DNA of 42,722 bases from positions 1 through 42,722 of the forward strand of contig JANTFN010000001.1 in assembly GCA_024763435.1 (NCBI GenBank), written 5' to 3'. The notes under the pieces are model-generated. The model worked only from the letters and a program-made list of their open reading frames with translations, was not told the DNA's origin and made no database searches. The stretch comes from Thermodesulfobacteriota bacterium (GTDB lineage Bacteria; Desulfobacterota; S145-22). This document shows, piece after piece, positions 22,601 to 31,141 of the stretch. The translations under genes and the position numbers were made by a program. Numbering within the stretch: the first letter of the stretch is position 1; each line of letters begins with the position of its first letter.

Positions 22601-23215
22601 ATGATTATTGGTATAACGGGATCAATTGGAAGTGGTAAAAGCGAAGTCGCTGCTGTTTTTAAAAAGGAAGGCGCGGTGATTCTCGATGCCGATTTAATAG
22701 CAAAGGCCTGCCTGGAAAAGGGTGAAAAAGGCTACCAGGCTGTAATATCTGTTTTTGGTGAGGAAATAAAGGATAATAATGATTGTATTGATAAACAAAA
22801 ACTGGCTTCCCTTGTCTTTTCAGACAGGGAAAAACTAAAAACGCTGAACGCGCTTGTCCATCCCATTGTACACAGCACGATAAAGAAAAGAATGGCAGAG
22901 ATAAAAAATAGTAATCCGGAAACGGTTGTGGTTATTGATGCCCCGCTACTGATTGAAGCCGGATTCCATAAAATGGTGGACAAGATTATCCTGGTAACGT
23001 GCGATGAGGAAAGGGCCTTCCGGCGAGCAGCGAAAAGGATTGGCGTAACCGTCGAGGAGATTAAAAAAAGATTTTCCACACAACTTTCCTTTTCAGAAAA
23101 GAAAAAAATTTCGGATATTGTTATTTTAAACAACGGGACGGTACACCAGCTTCGGGCAAAGGCGCGTGAAGCTTACTTAAATATTACAGGCAGGGAGGAA
23201 AAACAGAGGAAATGA
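22601..23215 (+). CDS. coaE: Dephospho-CoA kinase
   Basis: This 204-residue kinase catalyses the last step of CoA synthesis, phosphorylation of the 3'-hydroxyl of dephospho-CoA. The P-loop is GSIGSGKS (residues 7-14), followed by the ILDADLIAK motif with the catalytic Asp, HPIVH in the CoA-binding helix, and VVIDAPLLIEAG. The length is standard. No clear ribosome site precedes ATG at 22601. A 23-codon reading frame (22527-22598) ends two bases before it, so start may depend on upstream translation. The 3' end overlaps rho by four bases (ATGA). Confidence 0.95.
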   Translation: MIIGITGSIGSGKSEVAAVFKKEGAVILDADLIAKACLEKGEKGYQAVISVFGEEIKDNNDCIDKQKLASLVFSDREKLKTLNALVHPIVHSTIKKRMAEIKNSNPETVVVIDAPLLIEAGFHKMVDKIILVTCDEERAFRRAAKRIGVTVEEIKKRFSTQLSFSEKKKISDIVILNNGTVHQLRAKAREAYLNITGREEKQRK

Positions 23216-24465
23216 ATTTAACAGAGATGAAACAACAAACCATTAGTAAACTTTTGAAGACAGCAAAAGAGCTGGGGATAGAAGACCCGGCATCAATGGG
23301 AAAACAGGAGCTTATTTTTACCATACTTCAGGCGAGGAGCGAGCAAAACGGGATGATTTACGCGGATGGTGTTCTTGAAACACTCCCGGACGGATTTGGA
23401 TTTCTGCGGGCACCGAATGCAAACTACTATCCCGGTCCCGATGATATTTATGTGTCCCCTTCGCAAATTCGCCGATTTGGTCTGCGGACCGGTGATACCA
23501 TCTACGGCCAGATACGGCCGCCAAAGGATTCAGAGCGGTATTTTGCCCTGCAGAAGGTTGAATCTGTTAACTTTGATGACCCCGCTGCCGCAAAGGAAAA
23601 AATTCTCTTTGACAACCTTACGCCGCTGTATCCGAACGAACGGTTTAAGCTGGAGGTTGACAAGGAACCTGAAAATTACAGCCTGCGGATTATGGACCTG
23701 CTGTCCCCTATTGGTAAAGGGCAACGCGGACTGATTGTTGCGCCGCCCCGAACGGGGAAAACAATGCTTCTACAGGCGATTTCAAAGGGCCTCAAATATA
23801 ATCACCCGGATGTTGTTTTGATTGTCCTGCTCATTGATGAACGCCCGGAGGAAGTTACGGATATGAAGCGCTCCGTGGATGGTGAAGTCGTTAGCTCCAC
23901 ATTTGACGAGCCGGCGCAACGTCACGTTCAGGTAGCTGAAATTGTTATTGAAAAAGCGAAACGACTTGTGGAGCACCAGAAAGACGTTGTGATCCTTCTT
24001 GACAGTATTACCCGGCTGGCCCGCGCCTATAACACCGTGGTCCCCCCAAGCGGAAAAGTACTTTCCGGCGGCGTGGATTCCAATGCCCTTCATAAACCCA
24101 AGCGGTTTTTCGGAGCGGCGAGGAATATCGAGGACGGTGGGAGCCTTACAATTCTGGCAACGGCGCTGATTGATACGGGAAGCCGCATGGACGAGGTCAT
24201 CTTCGAAGAATTTAAGGGGACAGGCAACATGGAACTCCATCTTGACCGTAAACTGATGGAGAAACGTATTTTCCCGACGATGGATATTGGAAAATCAGGA
24301 ACGAGAAAAGAGGAGTTGTTAATTGATCAAGAAGCCCTTAATAGAATATGGATCTTGAGAAAAGTACTCCAGCCCATGAATGTGGTGGATTCCGTAGAAT
24401 TTTTGCTGGATAAAATGAAAGGAACCAAGACAAACAAAGAATTTCTTGAGGCTATGAGTCAATAG
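23212..24465 (+). CDS. rho: Transcription termination factor Rho
   Basis: This 417-residue hexameric RNA-DNA helicase ends untranslated transcripts. The N-terminal helical region and RNA-binding cold-shock-like domain (DGFGFLRAPNANYYPGPDDIYVS, about 60-82) precede the RecA-like motor. The motor has Walker A APPRTGKT near 178-185, Walker B VVILLDSITRLARAYN, and the SGGVDSNALHKPKRFFGAARN Q/R-loop region. No large insertion is present between RNA-binding domain and motor, unlike the long Rho of Actinobacteria. The start overlaps coaE. The stop lies 15 bases from the convergent small gene, with no intrinsic terminator seen. rpmE, often next to rho, is not here. Confidence 0.97.
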   Translation: MNLTEMKQQTISKLLKTAKELGIEDPASMGKQELIFTILQARSEQNGMIYADGVLETLPDGFGFLRAPNANYYPGPDDIYVSPSQIRRFGLRTGDTIYGQIRPPKDSERYFALQKVESVNFDDPAAAKEKILFDNLTPLYPNERFKLEVDKEPENYSLRIMDLLSPIGKGQRGLIVAPPRTGKTMLLQAISKGLKYNHPDVVLIVLLIDERPEEVTDMKRSVDGEVVSSTFDEPAQRHVQVAEIVIEKAKRLVEHQKDVVILLDSITRLARAYNTVVPPSGKVLSGGVDSNALHKPKRFFGAARNIEDGGSLTILATALIDTGSRMDEVIFEEFKGTGNMELHLDRKLMEKRIFPTMDIGKSGTRKEELLIDQEALNRIWILRKVLQPMNVVDSVEFLLDKMKGTKTNKEFLEAMSQ

Positions 24466-24479
24466 CTGCAAGTCAAGTG

Positions 24480-24662
24480 TTACAAGACAACTTCTCTGTA
24501 AAAAACAGCGATTTGAAGAACAGACTCCGATTTAGAGAATTGGCGGTCAATGATTTCGAGACCAACCGTTTTCAAATGTTCCTTTGCCCAGGTGTTATAA
24601 AGCTGTTCAAGAGCTTCTTCCGATTCAGCTTTTAGAATGCGAACTTTTTCTGACGTTGCCAT
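24480..24662 (-). CDS. Small unknown protein (60 aa)
   Basis: This 60-residue protein has mixed charged and hydrophobic residues, no cysteine, no signal peptide and no membrane span. The layout (an N-terminal strand KVRILKA, a helix EEALEQLYNTWAKEH, then strands LEIIDRQFS and LQIAVFYREV) suggests a small alpha/beta fold. It faintly recalls the Cse60-type small proteins of spore formers, but I would not transfer a function. It is likely real: AGGAGGT lies six bases before ATG, and a consensus-like promoter stands at 24687-24715. It is encoded opposite to rho, with only 14 bases between stops. Confidence 0.7.
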   Translation of the reverse strand: MATSEKVRILKAESEEALEQLYNTWAKEHLKTVGLEIIDRQFSKSESVLQIAVFYREVVL

Positions 24663-24686
24663 CTCTACCTCCTGTCTGTGTAATGT

Positions 24687-24715
24687 ATAATAGCGCGCGG
24701 GGGCTGGAAAGGCAA
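24687..24715 (-). promoter_or_regulatory. Sigma-70-type promoter for the 60-aa gene
   Basis: On the - strand TTGCCT (24715-24710) and TATTAT (24692-24687) are separated by 17 bases. The transcript would start about 18 bases before ATG, leaving room for just the AGGAGGT ribosome site. Confidence 0.6.
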
Positions 24716-24793
24716 GATGTTGAGGGGCATCTCCCCTCTTGAACCAACAGGGTCCCTGTGCTATTTAAAAAAGCGACGAAAAGGAAATTACCC

Positions 24794-26539
24794 ATGAAAA
24801 CTGATGACTTAATTTTAATTCACGCGCCTTCTATCTATGATTTCAGGAAGCTACCCATTATGCATGGTCCTATTAGTGATGTGGTTCCTTCAACACCCGT
24901 ATTCGAGATGTACCCCATAGGATTTGCCAGTTTATCTGAGTATCTCGAGAGAAAGGGCTTCAAGGTCAGAATCATTAATATAGCCTTGAAAATGATTAAA
25001 GACCCTTCTTTTGATGTAGAGAAACTGATCAGGAAACTCCACCCGCGTGCCTTCGGATTTGATCTGCATTGGATGCCGCATGTTCAGGGAAGCTTAGCAC
25101 TGGCTGAAATAGCGAAAAAATATCATCCGGATACCCCGGTTCTTTTCGGAGGGCTTTCCGCAACCTATTATCATGAAGATCTGATACAAAACTATCCCTT
25201 TATTGACTATGTCATCCGGGGAGACTCTACGGAAGAACCCATGTGCGGGTTGCTTCAGTCGATACGTGACCATCGTCTCCCAGAGGAGATTCCCAACCTT
25301 ACGTGGCGAGAGAAGGGTGAGAAAAAGGTCAATCCCCTTTCCTACGTGCCGGAGACGATGAATCATATCGCTATCGATTACGGGCATATTATGAAAAAGG
25401 TTGTGAAATACAGGGATATGACAGGGTATGTCCCCTTTACAAACTGGCTTGAATATCCGGTGACAGCGGTATTTACCTGCCGCGGGTGTTCCTTTAACTG
25501 TCGAACCTGCGGCGGGTCCGCCTATGCCTTCGCAAATTACGCCGGCAGGCGCAGGCCCGCTTTTCGGGATCCCCGTCTTCTTGCCGAGGATATCTTCAGG
25601 GTATGTAATTATTTGAACGCCCCTGTTATGATTATTGGAGATATCTTTCAGGCGGGAGAAGACTATGGCAGGACGCTGCTGGCCACGCTTAAAAAGAAAC
25701 ACTTAAAGAATCATATCGCCTTTGAATTTTTTACCCCTCCGGCACGCGATAAAATTGCTTTAATCGCGGAAAGTGTCGAAAATTTTAATTTTGAAATATC
25801 TGCCGAGTCTCATGATGAAAAGGTGCGTCGCGCCTTTGGCAGGCATTATGACAATAATGCCCTGGAACAGATGATAGAAGATTCCCTGGAACTGGGATGC
25901 CAGCGGTTTGACCTCTTTTTTATGACAGGGCTATCGTATCAGACCTATCAGTCGGTACTGGATACGGTTGATTACAGCCGGGGTCTTTTGGAGACATTCG
26001 GCGCATCGAAGCGCCTTTACCCCTTTATTTCACCCCTTGCGCCCTTTCTCGACCCGGGAAGCGAGGTATTTGAAAATCCTGAAAAATTCGGGTATCGTTT
26101 CTTCTGCCGTACCGTGGAGGATCACCGACAGGCGATGTTATCTCCAAGCTGGCAGTACATTTTGAATTATGAAACAGCGTGGATGACGCGCAGAGAGATT
26201 GTTTACAGCACCTATGAGGCGGGCTTAAGACTGAATCGCTTGAAGAAGGAATATGGATTGATTGCTGATAAAATAGCGGATGAGACAGATACACGGATTA
26301 AAGAAGCCGTGGCGCTTATGCACCGGATAGATGAAATCGTCGATGAAGGCAGCCGGCAGGGGAAAACCGTTTCTCTTTTTGACCTTAAAGACAAGATGGA
26401 TGGCCTGAATATATCCACTGTTTGTTTCAAGAAAGAACTGGAATGGCCCACGCATTTTGTCCGAATGAATTTTCTGAAGATTCTCAAAACAATACTGTTT
26501 CCTTCAAAACCAAATATTTTACCAGAGGCGGAAAAATGA
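24794..26539 (+). CDS. B12-binding-domain radical SAM protein of unknown substrate
   Basis: This 581-residue protein begins with a cobalamin-binding-like Rossmann domain (about 1-150; VLFGGLSATYYHEDL, then the YVIRGDSTEEP motif typical of this class). A radical SAM barrel follows with the cluster motif CSFNCRTC (Cys232, Cys236, Cys239). An extra Cys229 lies just before it. The classical DxHxxG cobalamin motif is not clear (DLHWM at 90-94), so B12 may bind base-off without the His ligand or not at all. A glycine-rich SAM site is less clear. A C-terminal ~200 residue helical part has no recognised family. ATG at 24794 with AAGGA eight bases upstream is preferred over GTG at 24758. The stop overlaps the selA start (ATGA). 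Such proteins methylate or rearrange unactivated carbons. The target is unknown. Confidence 0.85.
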   Translation: MKTDDLILIHAPSIYDFRKLPIMHGPISDVVPSTPVFEMYPIGFASLSEYLERKGFKVRIINIALKMIKDPSFDVEKLIRKLHPRAFGFDLHWMPHVQGSLALAEIAKKYHPDTPVLFGGLSATYYHEDLIQNYPFIDYVIRGDSTEEPMCGLLQSIRDHRLPEEIPNLTWREKGEKKVNPLSYVPETMNHIAIDYGHIMKKVVKYRDMTGYVPFTNWLEYPVTAVFTCRGCSFNCRTCGGSAYAFANYAGRRRPAFRDPRLLAEDIFRVCNYLNAPVMIIGDIFQAGEDYGRTLLATLKKKHLKNHIAFEFFTPPARDKIALIAESVENFNFEISAESHDEKVRRAFGRHYDNNALEQMIEDSLELGCQRFDLFFMTGLSYQTYQSVLDTVDYSRGLLETFGASKRLYPFISPLAPFLDPGSEVFENPEKFGYRFFCRTVEDHRQAMLSPSWQYILNYETAWMTRREIVYSTYEAGLRLNRLKKEYGLIADKIADETDTRIKEAVALMHRIDEIVDEGSRQGKTVSLFDLKDKMDGLNISTVCFKKELEWPTHFVRMNFLKILKTILFPSKPNILPEAEK

Positions 26540-27957
26540 GTCCTGACCGGTTTCAGGCGTTTTTTAGAAAGATTCCGAAGGTGGATGATTTGTTAAACCA
26601 CCCCGGGCTTAAGAAAACCGAGGGTCGTTACCCGCGCCACGCGGTCGTCAAGGCCATTCGGGGTGTCCTTGATGAAATACGGGGAGAAATTGGCAAAGAA
26701 AAGGCCGCCCCTGCCCTCGAGGTGCTGCTCGACACGGAGGCGATTGTGGATAAGGTTAAAGCGTCCCTGGAACGGGGGGCAACTTATCACTTTAAACGCG
26801 TTATTAACGCGACGGGTATCGTGATTCACACGAACCTGGGACGTTCCCTGCTGTGCGAGGAGGCCCTGAAACGTATTCTCGCGGTCTCAGAGCGTTACAG
26901 CAACCTTGAGTATAATATTGGAGAAGGGAAAAGAGGCATCCGCTATGCCCATGTGGAAGATCTGCTTTGTGAATTAACGGGGGCGGAGGCCGCGCTGGTT
27001 GTTAACAACAACGCAGGCGCGGTGTTAATAACTTTGAACAGCCTTGCCGCGCAAAAGGAGGTGCCTGTTTCAAGAGGAGAACTGATTGAAATAGGCGGCG
27101 CCTTTCGTATTCCGGATGTGATGAGCTGGAGCGGCGCTATCCTGAAAGAGGTGGGCACGACCAATAAAACACACCTTTATGATTATGAAAGGGCAATCAG
27201 TGAACAGACAGGTCTTCTTATGAAGGTTCACACCAGCAATTTCAGACTTGTCGGATTTGTGGAACAGGTCCCGGGAAAAAAAATCGCTGACCTCGCACAC
27301 GCCTCAGGGATTCCCGCAATCGTGGACCTCGGGAGCGGGAATCTGCTGGATTTCAGCCGATTTCAGCTGCCTGCTGAGCCTACAGTACAGGCGGTTTTGA
27401 AAGAGGGGATGGATGTGGTTACCTTCAGCGGAGATAAGCTCCTTGGTGGACCACAGGCGGGAATTATTCTTGGGAAACGGGCGTATATCCATAAAATACA
27501 GCAAAATCCCCTGAACCGGGCGCTTCGAATTGATAAATTCACCCTTGCGGCCCTCGAAGCAACCCTTAAATTTTATGAGGATCCCTATCTCGCGGCCACG
27601 GTTATCCCAACCTTGAAGATGATAACCCAGACACCAGAGCAGCTTAAACGAAGAGCGGTTAATTTAAGGCGGCGCCTGGCCCGTTTGGTCCCTGGAATAT
27701 TTCACTTTAAGGTTGTTGCCTCGTTTTCAAAAGCGGGGGGAGGTGCCCTGCCCGAAGAAGGATTGCCGACGTATTGCGTCGCTGTTTTTTCCGATACGAT
27801 GTCAGCAACCCGGCTGGAAAAATTTCTGCGAAAAGCTGACCCGCCGGTGATTGCAAGAATTGAGGATGACAGGGTTCTTCTGGATGTTCGGACGCTCCTT
27901 GAAGGGGATGCCGGAGATTTGGTGACAGCCCTTTTAAAAATTGCCCATGAGGATTAA
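26536..27957 (+). CDS. selA: L-seryl-tRNA(Sec) selenium transferase
   Basis: This 473-residue PLP enzyme converts seryl-tRNA(Sec) to selenocysteinyl-tRNA(Sec) using selenophosphate. The N-terminal tRNA-binding part has LPxVDxLL-like KIPKVDDLLNH (12-22). The PLP domain has INATGIVIHTNLGRSLL (90-106), VVNNNAGAV and the Schiff-base Lys301 in SGDKLLGGPQAG. Length and motifs are standard, so it should be functional. The frame is open upstream within the radical SAM gene, but ATG at 26536 overlaps that gene's stop and fits the family N-terminus. selB and selD are not in the window. selA gives genomic support for the in-frame UGA of mvhD at 1066. Confidence 0.96.
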   Translation: MSPDRFQAFFRKIPKVDDLLNHPGLKKTEGRYPRHAVVKAIRGVLDEIRGEIGKEKAAPALEVLLDTEAIVDKVKASLERGATYHFKRVINATGIVIHTNLGRSLLCEEALKRILAVSERYSNLEYNIGEGKRGIRYAHVEDLLCELTGAEAALVVNNNAGAVLITLNSLAAQKEVPVSRGELIEIGGAFRIPDVMSWSGAILKEVGTTNKTHLYDYERAISEQTGLLMKVHTSNFRLVGFVEQVPGKKIADLAHASGIPAIVDLGSGNLLDFSRFQLPAEPTVQAVLKEGMDVVTFSGDKLLGGPQAGIILGKRAYIHKIQQNPLNRALRIDKFTLAALEATLKFYEDPYLAATVIPTLKMITQTPEQLKRRAVNLRRRLARLVPGIFHFKVVASFSKAGGGALPEEGLPTYCVAVFSDTMSATRLEKFLRKADPPVIARIEDDRVLLDVRTLLEGDAGDLVTALLKIAHED

Positions 27958-28819
27958 ATTTTTTTTTATTCTTCTTTTTACAATTACCTGTCTGTCTGTC
28001 TGTCCCGGCCCCGCGTCTGCCCGCTCCAGGCGCTACAGGCTGCATGCCGGACCCGGCATGAAATTCAAGGTTATCGGGTGGGTAAGGCGGGGAGATAAGG
28101 TTAAGGTTCTGAAGGAAGCCTCTGGATGGATTTTCTTGCGGCTTGCCAATGGCAAGACCGGCTGGATTTCCCAGAGAATTTTTCGTAGCCAATGGAAAAA
28201 AAAGGTGGGGAAAAAAGAGGGACCGCGCGTTAAAGTTATTCTCAAGTTTCAGAATACACCCGAAAATTATATAGATATTTTTAAAAAAGCGCTTCCAGAA
28301 CTGGAAAAAAGGATGGAGCCAGTAGGAGATAATCCCGTGGAAATTGTGGTCTCTCTTATCCCGCGTCTTCAATCTTGCCGCCTTTTTATGATGATAGACT
28401 TCAACCCTGCCTTTTACCGCCATGCGAGAAAGCGCTTTGCAAAACCGGGGAATATTGATTTAATGCCTTTTAACAATTGCTTATGGGCCATGCACGCTTA
28501 TAAGCGTAAACTCATACAGGCCCTTCAAAAAAATTCCCCTGCCTGTTCATTTGTAAAACGGCTGGCTATCAATATCGTTCTGAAAAAACTGAATGGCGAT
28601 AAGATTATTCTTCAGGCAAAAGAAGATGGCGTCTATATTTATTTCTGCCCCTTTTTGCTTTTTGAAAAAGCCGACGGAGGCTGTTTTAAAATAAAATCGG
28701 AAGATCCCAGGAAAGTTAGCATGTTCTCCGCTTTTCAGCTCCCGTATCCCAGCACACCTGATTCGAAAACTGCCGAGGCAACACATGGCATAAGTAGATT
28801 TTTCGGTATCCGGCCATGA
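27947..28819 (+). CDS. Secreted SH3-domain protein with unknown C-terminal domain
   Basis: This 290-residue protein has a signal peptide (MRIKFFFILLFTITCLSVC, cleavage probably near PASA-RS). A bacterial SH3 (SH3b) domain follows, with RLHAGPGMKFKVIGWVRRGDKVKVL and GWIFLRLANGKTGWI, a type that often binds peptidoglycan. The C-terminal ~200 residues (from about position 90) match nothing I recognise. They contain several scattered cysteines and PFxxC-like segments. ATG at 27947 lies inside the end of selA. The stop overlaps the following pseudouridine synthase start. Its placement between selA and rluD looks like coupling by chance of packing rather than function. Periplasmic location is inferred. 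Confidence 0.78.
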   Translation: MRIKFFFILLFTITCLSVCPGPASARSRRYRLHAGPGMKFKVIGWVRRGDKVKVLKEASGWIFLRLANGKTGWISQRIFRSQWKKKVGKKEGPRVKVILKFQNTPENYIDIFKKALPELEKRMEPVGDNPVEIVVSLIPRLQSCRLFMMIDFNPAFYRHARKRFAKPGNIDLMPFNNCLWAMHAYKRKLIQALQKNSPACSFVKRLAINIVLKKLNGDKIILQAKEDGVYIYFCPFLLFEKADGGCFKIKSEDPRKVSMFSAFQLPYPSTPDSKTAEATHGISRFFGIRP

Positions 28820-29793
28820 ATCGGGTTGTAAGAAAACTCCCCGAAGGGCAGGATCCCCTCCGGGTGGATCAATACCTTGCTCTTCAGGAAAAGATAGAAT
28901 CCCGGGGGGAAGCGCAGCGGCTGATAAGGCAGGGACAGGTTTTTCTTAATGGTAAACCCGTTAAACCCGCGACCAGACTTGTGCCGGGGGGCGTGTTAAT
29001 GTATGAATTGCCTGACGTCGAAGAAACGCTTTGCGCCCGGCCGCAACAGATTCCCCTTGATGTTCTGTATGAGGATGATGACCTCATTGTGGTTAACAAG
29101 CCCCCGGGCCTTGTTGTTCATCCCGCGCCGGGGCACCCGGATGGAACGCTCGTAAACGCCCTCTTGTTTCATGCGGGCCGGCTGGCCCCGGCAGGGGGGG
29201 GACGACGGCCCGGCATTGTACATCGCCTTGACAAGGGAACATCCGGTGTCATTATCGCGGCGAAAACAAATCAGGCATTTTTTCCGCTTGTGAGACAGTT
29301 TCAGAAACGGGAAATTGAGAAGGTTTACCTTGCCATGGTTTACGGAAACCTGGAAGGTTCCCGTGGCGTTATTGAACACGCCATCACGAGGAATATGAGA
29401 AACCGTAAAAAAATGGCGATTACACGGGTCGCGGGCAGTGGAAGACCCGCAGTCACGCAATGGAAGCTGAAAAAGGCTTATCCCGGCCTGTCTTTTCTCG
29501 CGCTTTATCCAAAAACCGGCCGGACCCATCAATTGCGAGTACACCTGTCATATCTGGGACATCCTATTGTCGGGGACCCGGTTTATGGGAGAAAACGCCT
29601 GCCCACAACGGGAAAACTGGCCTTGCTGTCAAAGGAAATAAAGAGCGTCGGAAGACAGGCCCTTCATGCGTGGCGCGTTACCTTTGCGCATCCGGTATCG
29701 CAAAAACCCCTGACGGTGACGGCGCCATGCCCGGATGACTTGAAGCAATTGCGTGCGAGAATAGAAGAAAATTTTCTAAAAGAGGTCCCGTAA
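28816..29793 (+). CDS. rluD: RluD-type 23S rRNA pseudouridine synthase
   Basis: The 325-residue RluA-family pseudouridine synthase has an N-terminal S4 RNA-binding domain (RVDQYLALQEKIESRGEAQRLIRQGQVFLNG, about 16-48) and the catalytic domain. The active-site Asp is in HRLDKGTSG, and the later RTHQLRVHLSYLGHPIVGD block is intact. An S4 domain plus this length points to RluD or RluB-like long forms that modify helix 69 of 23S rRNA. The exact uridines are inferred from family. ATG overlaps the previous stop (ATGA), and pgeF starts immediately after its stop, the usual rluD-pgeF neighbour pair in many Proteobacteria, which supports the assignment. Confidence 0.9.
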   Translation: MNRVVRKLPEGQDPLRVDQYLALQEKIESRGEAQRLIRQGQVFLNGKPVKPATRLVPGGVLMYELPDVEETLCARPQQIPLDVLYEDDDLIVVNKPPGLVVHPAPGHPDGTLVNALLFHAGRLAPAGGGRRPGIVHRLDKGTSGVIIAAKTNQAFFPLVRQFQKREIEKVYLAMVYGNLEGSRGVIEHAITRNMRNRKKMAITRVAGSGRPAVTQWKLKKAYPGLSFLALYPKTGRTHQLRVHLSYLGHPIVGDPVYGRKRLPTTGKLALLSKEIKSVGRQALHAWRVTFAHPVSQKPLTVTAPCPDDLKQLRARIEENFLKEVP

Positions 29794-30459
29794 GTGACAT
29801 TTTTAACCTCCCCGCTGATAGAGGCCCTGCCGCATGTTTTTCATGGATTTGGTATGCGTGATGGCGAAGTGCCCGGCGGAATAGTGTTGCCTTCTCAGGT
29901 TCACAAAACAACAATTGCGTATCTTGAGGCATCGCCTCCGCGTGACTGGCACGAAGAGGCGGACGCGGTTATCACAACGGTTTCGAACCTTCCCATAGGC
30001 ATCAGAACAGCAGATTGTCTTCCCATTCTTCTTACGGATAAAGCGGGAACATTCGTGGGGGTTGTCCACGCGGGATGGCGGGGAACGGCGCTTGGAATCC
30101 TCTCAAAGGTGCTGGCGTTTTTAAGTGGCCGTCTGAAGATTCAGGGTGGGGATATTTTCATTGCTATCGGTCCTGGTATCGGGGCGTGCTGCCTCGAAGT
30201 GGATATCCCGGTTCGGGAACAGTTTAAAAAAAACGGGCAGGGAGAGGCATGGGACCTTTACGCGCGTTCTGGACGCGCGGGACACTGGCAGCTCGACATT
30301 AAAGCCATCAACCAGCATCAAGCCCTGCTGGCGGGTGTGCAGCAAACCCGAATTGATGTCCTTCCCTATTGCAGCAGCTGTGATCGTGACTACTTCTATT
30401 CATACCGGCAAGAAGGGCTTGCCGCGGGTCGGCAGGTGAGTTATATTATGTTAAAATAA
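29794..30459 (+). CDS. pgeF: PgeF/YfiH family multicopper-type peptidoglycan-editing or purine nucleoside phosphorylase
   Basis: The 221-residue protein carries the signature TADCLPI, HAGWRGTALGIL, GPGIGACCLEVD and the final CSSCDRDYFYSYR motif, which supply His and Cys ligands for one metal. The family was once called laccase-like. Members act on adenosine and guanosine or correct wrongly placed L-Ser in peptidoglycan precursors. Start GTG follows the previous stop directly, and no strong ribosome site is seen, so translation is probably coupled to rluD. The N-terminus is shorter than in E. coli. All metal ligand motifs are present. Confidence 0.9.
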   Translation: MTFLTSPLIEALPHVFHGFGMRDGEVPGGIVLPSQVHKTTIAYLEASPPRDWHEEADAVITTVSNLPIGIRTADCLPILLTDKAGTFVGVVHAGWRGTALGILSKVLAFLSGRLKIQGGDIFIAIGPGIGACCLEVDIPVREQFKKNGQGEAWDLYARSGRAGHWQLDIKAINQHQALLAGVQQTRIDVLPYCSSCDRDYFYSYRQEGLAAGRQVSYIMLK

Positions 30460-30478
30460 AAAGGAAAAGGTGTAAGTT

Positions 30479-30778
30479 GTGTTTATTCTTGCTAATCTGA
30501 TTGTCGCGGTGGCAAAAATTCTGTCCATTGTCCTGTCTATTTATATGTGGGTTATTATCATCCAGGCCATCCTGTCCTGGGTCAATCCCGATCCCTTTAA
30601 TCCGATTGTGAGGATTTTATATCAGGTGACCGAACCGGTTTTGTCTCGCCTCAGAAGGATCCTGCCCCTCCAATTCGGGGGAATGGATTTTACCCCGTTT
30701 GTCCTCGTGCTGGTCATTATTTTCCTGCAACAGTTTCTGGTCAATTCCCTTGTGGAACTGGCCGTGCATCTAAAGTAA
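30479..30778 (+). CDS. yggT: YggT family membrane protein
   Basis: This 99-residue protein has two hydrophobic spans (about 5-30 and 73-95). Between them is the YggT motif ILSWVNPDPFNPIVRILYQVTEPVLSRLRRILP-type segment, here around residues 30-62. The family is widespread, lies next to cell-wall and division genes, and has been linked to osmotic-stress tolerance and, in Gram-positives and chloroplasts, membrane-protein placement. Its molecular function is unknown. GTG at 30479 with AAAAGG upstream is the only good start. yggU follows, as in E. coli. Confidence 0.9.
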   Translation: MFILANLIVAVAKILSIVLSIYMWVIIIQAILSWVNPDPFNPIVRILYQVTEPVLSRLRRILPLQFGGMDFTPFVLVLVIIFLQQFLVNSLVELAVHLK

Positions 30779-30796
30779 CGGTTAATCTTTTCAAAC

Positions 30797-31075
30797 GTGA
30801 ATTATTCTTTTCAAACGCGTGTTCAACCTGGAAGTTCCAAAAATGAAGTAACCCCTTATGAGGGTGGCGTCAAGGTACGCGTTCAGGCACCGGCTGTGGA
30901 AGGAAAAGCCAATAAGGCCTGTATTCAGTTTCTTTCCAAGTTACTGAAGATTCCGAAACGGCGTCTTAAAATTACCCGGGGAGAACACGCGCGGCAAAAA
31001 GAAATAACCATTTTGGAAACAGATAGGGCGGAGCTGAAGAGAATTAAAGAGGTCCTTGGGTTGTTGAAACCCTGA
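30797..31075 (+). CDS. yggU: DUF167 (YggU) family protein
   Basis: The 92-residue small alpha/beta protein has the DUF167 pattern: RVQPGSSKNEV, VKVRVQAPAVEGKANKACIQFLSKLL, then RLKITRGEHARQKEITIL. The family is found next to yggT in many bacteria, and its role is not known. GTG at 30797 has no clear Shine-Dalgarno, and coupling to yggT, 18 bases upstream, is likely. It is the last gene of the + strand run and faces the ABC-2 permease gene, with 66 bases between stops that hold no obvious terminator. Confidence 0.9.
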   Translation: MNYSFQTRVQPGSSKNEVTPYEGGVKVRVQAPAVEGKANKACIQFLSKLLKIPKRRLKITRGEHARQKEITILETDRAELKRIKEVLGLLKP

Positions 31076-31141
31076 TAGAGCCTGATATCTTTGCGGAAGT
31101 TTAATGCCCGCCGACAATCATTTTTCATACGGTGAGCCCTC

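Noticed and set aside
24722..24738. Hairpin GAGGGG/CCCCTC as a terminator
   Set aside because: No T run follows on either strand, and it lies between divergent genes where no terminator is needed.
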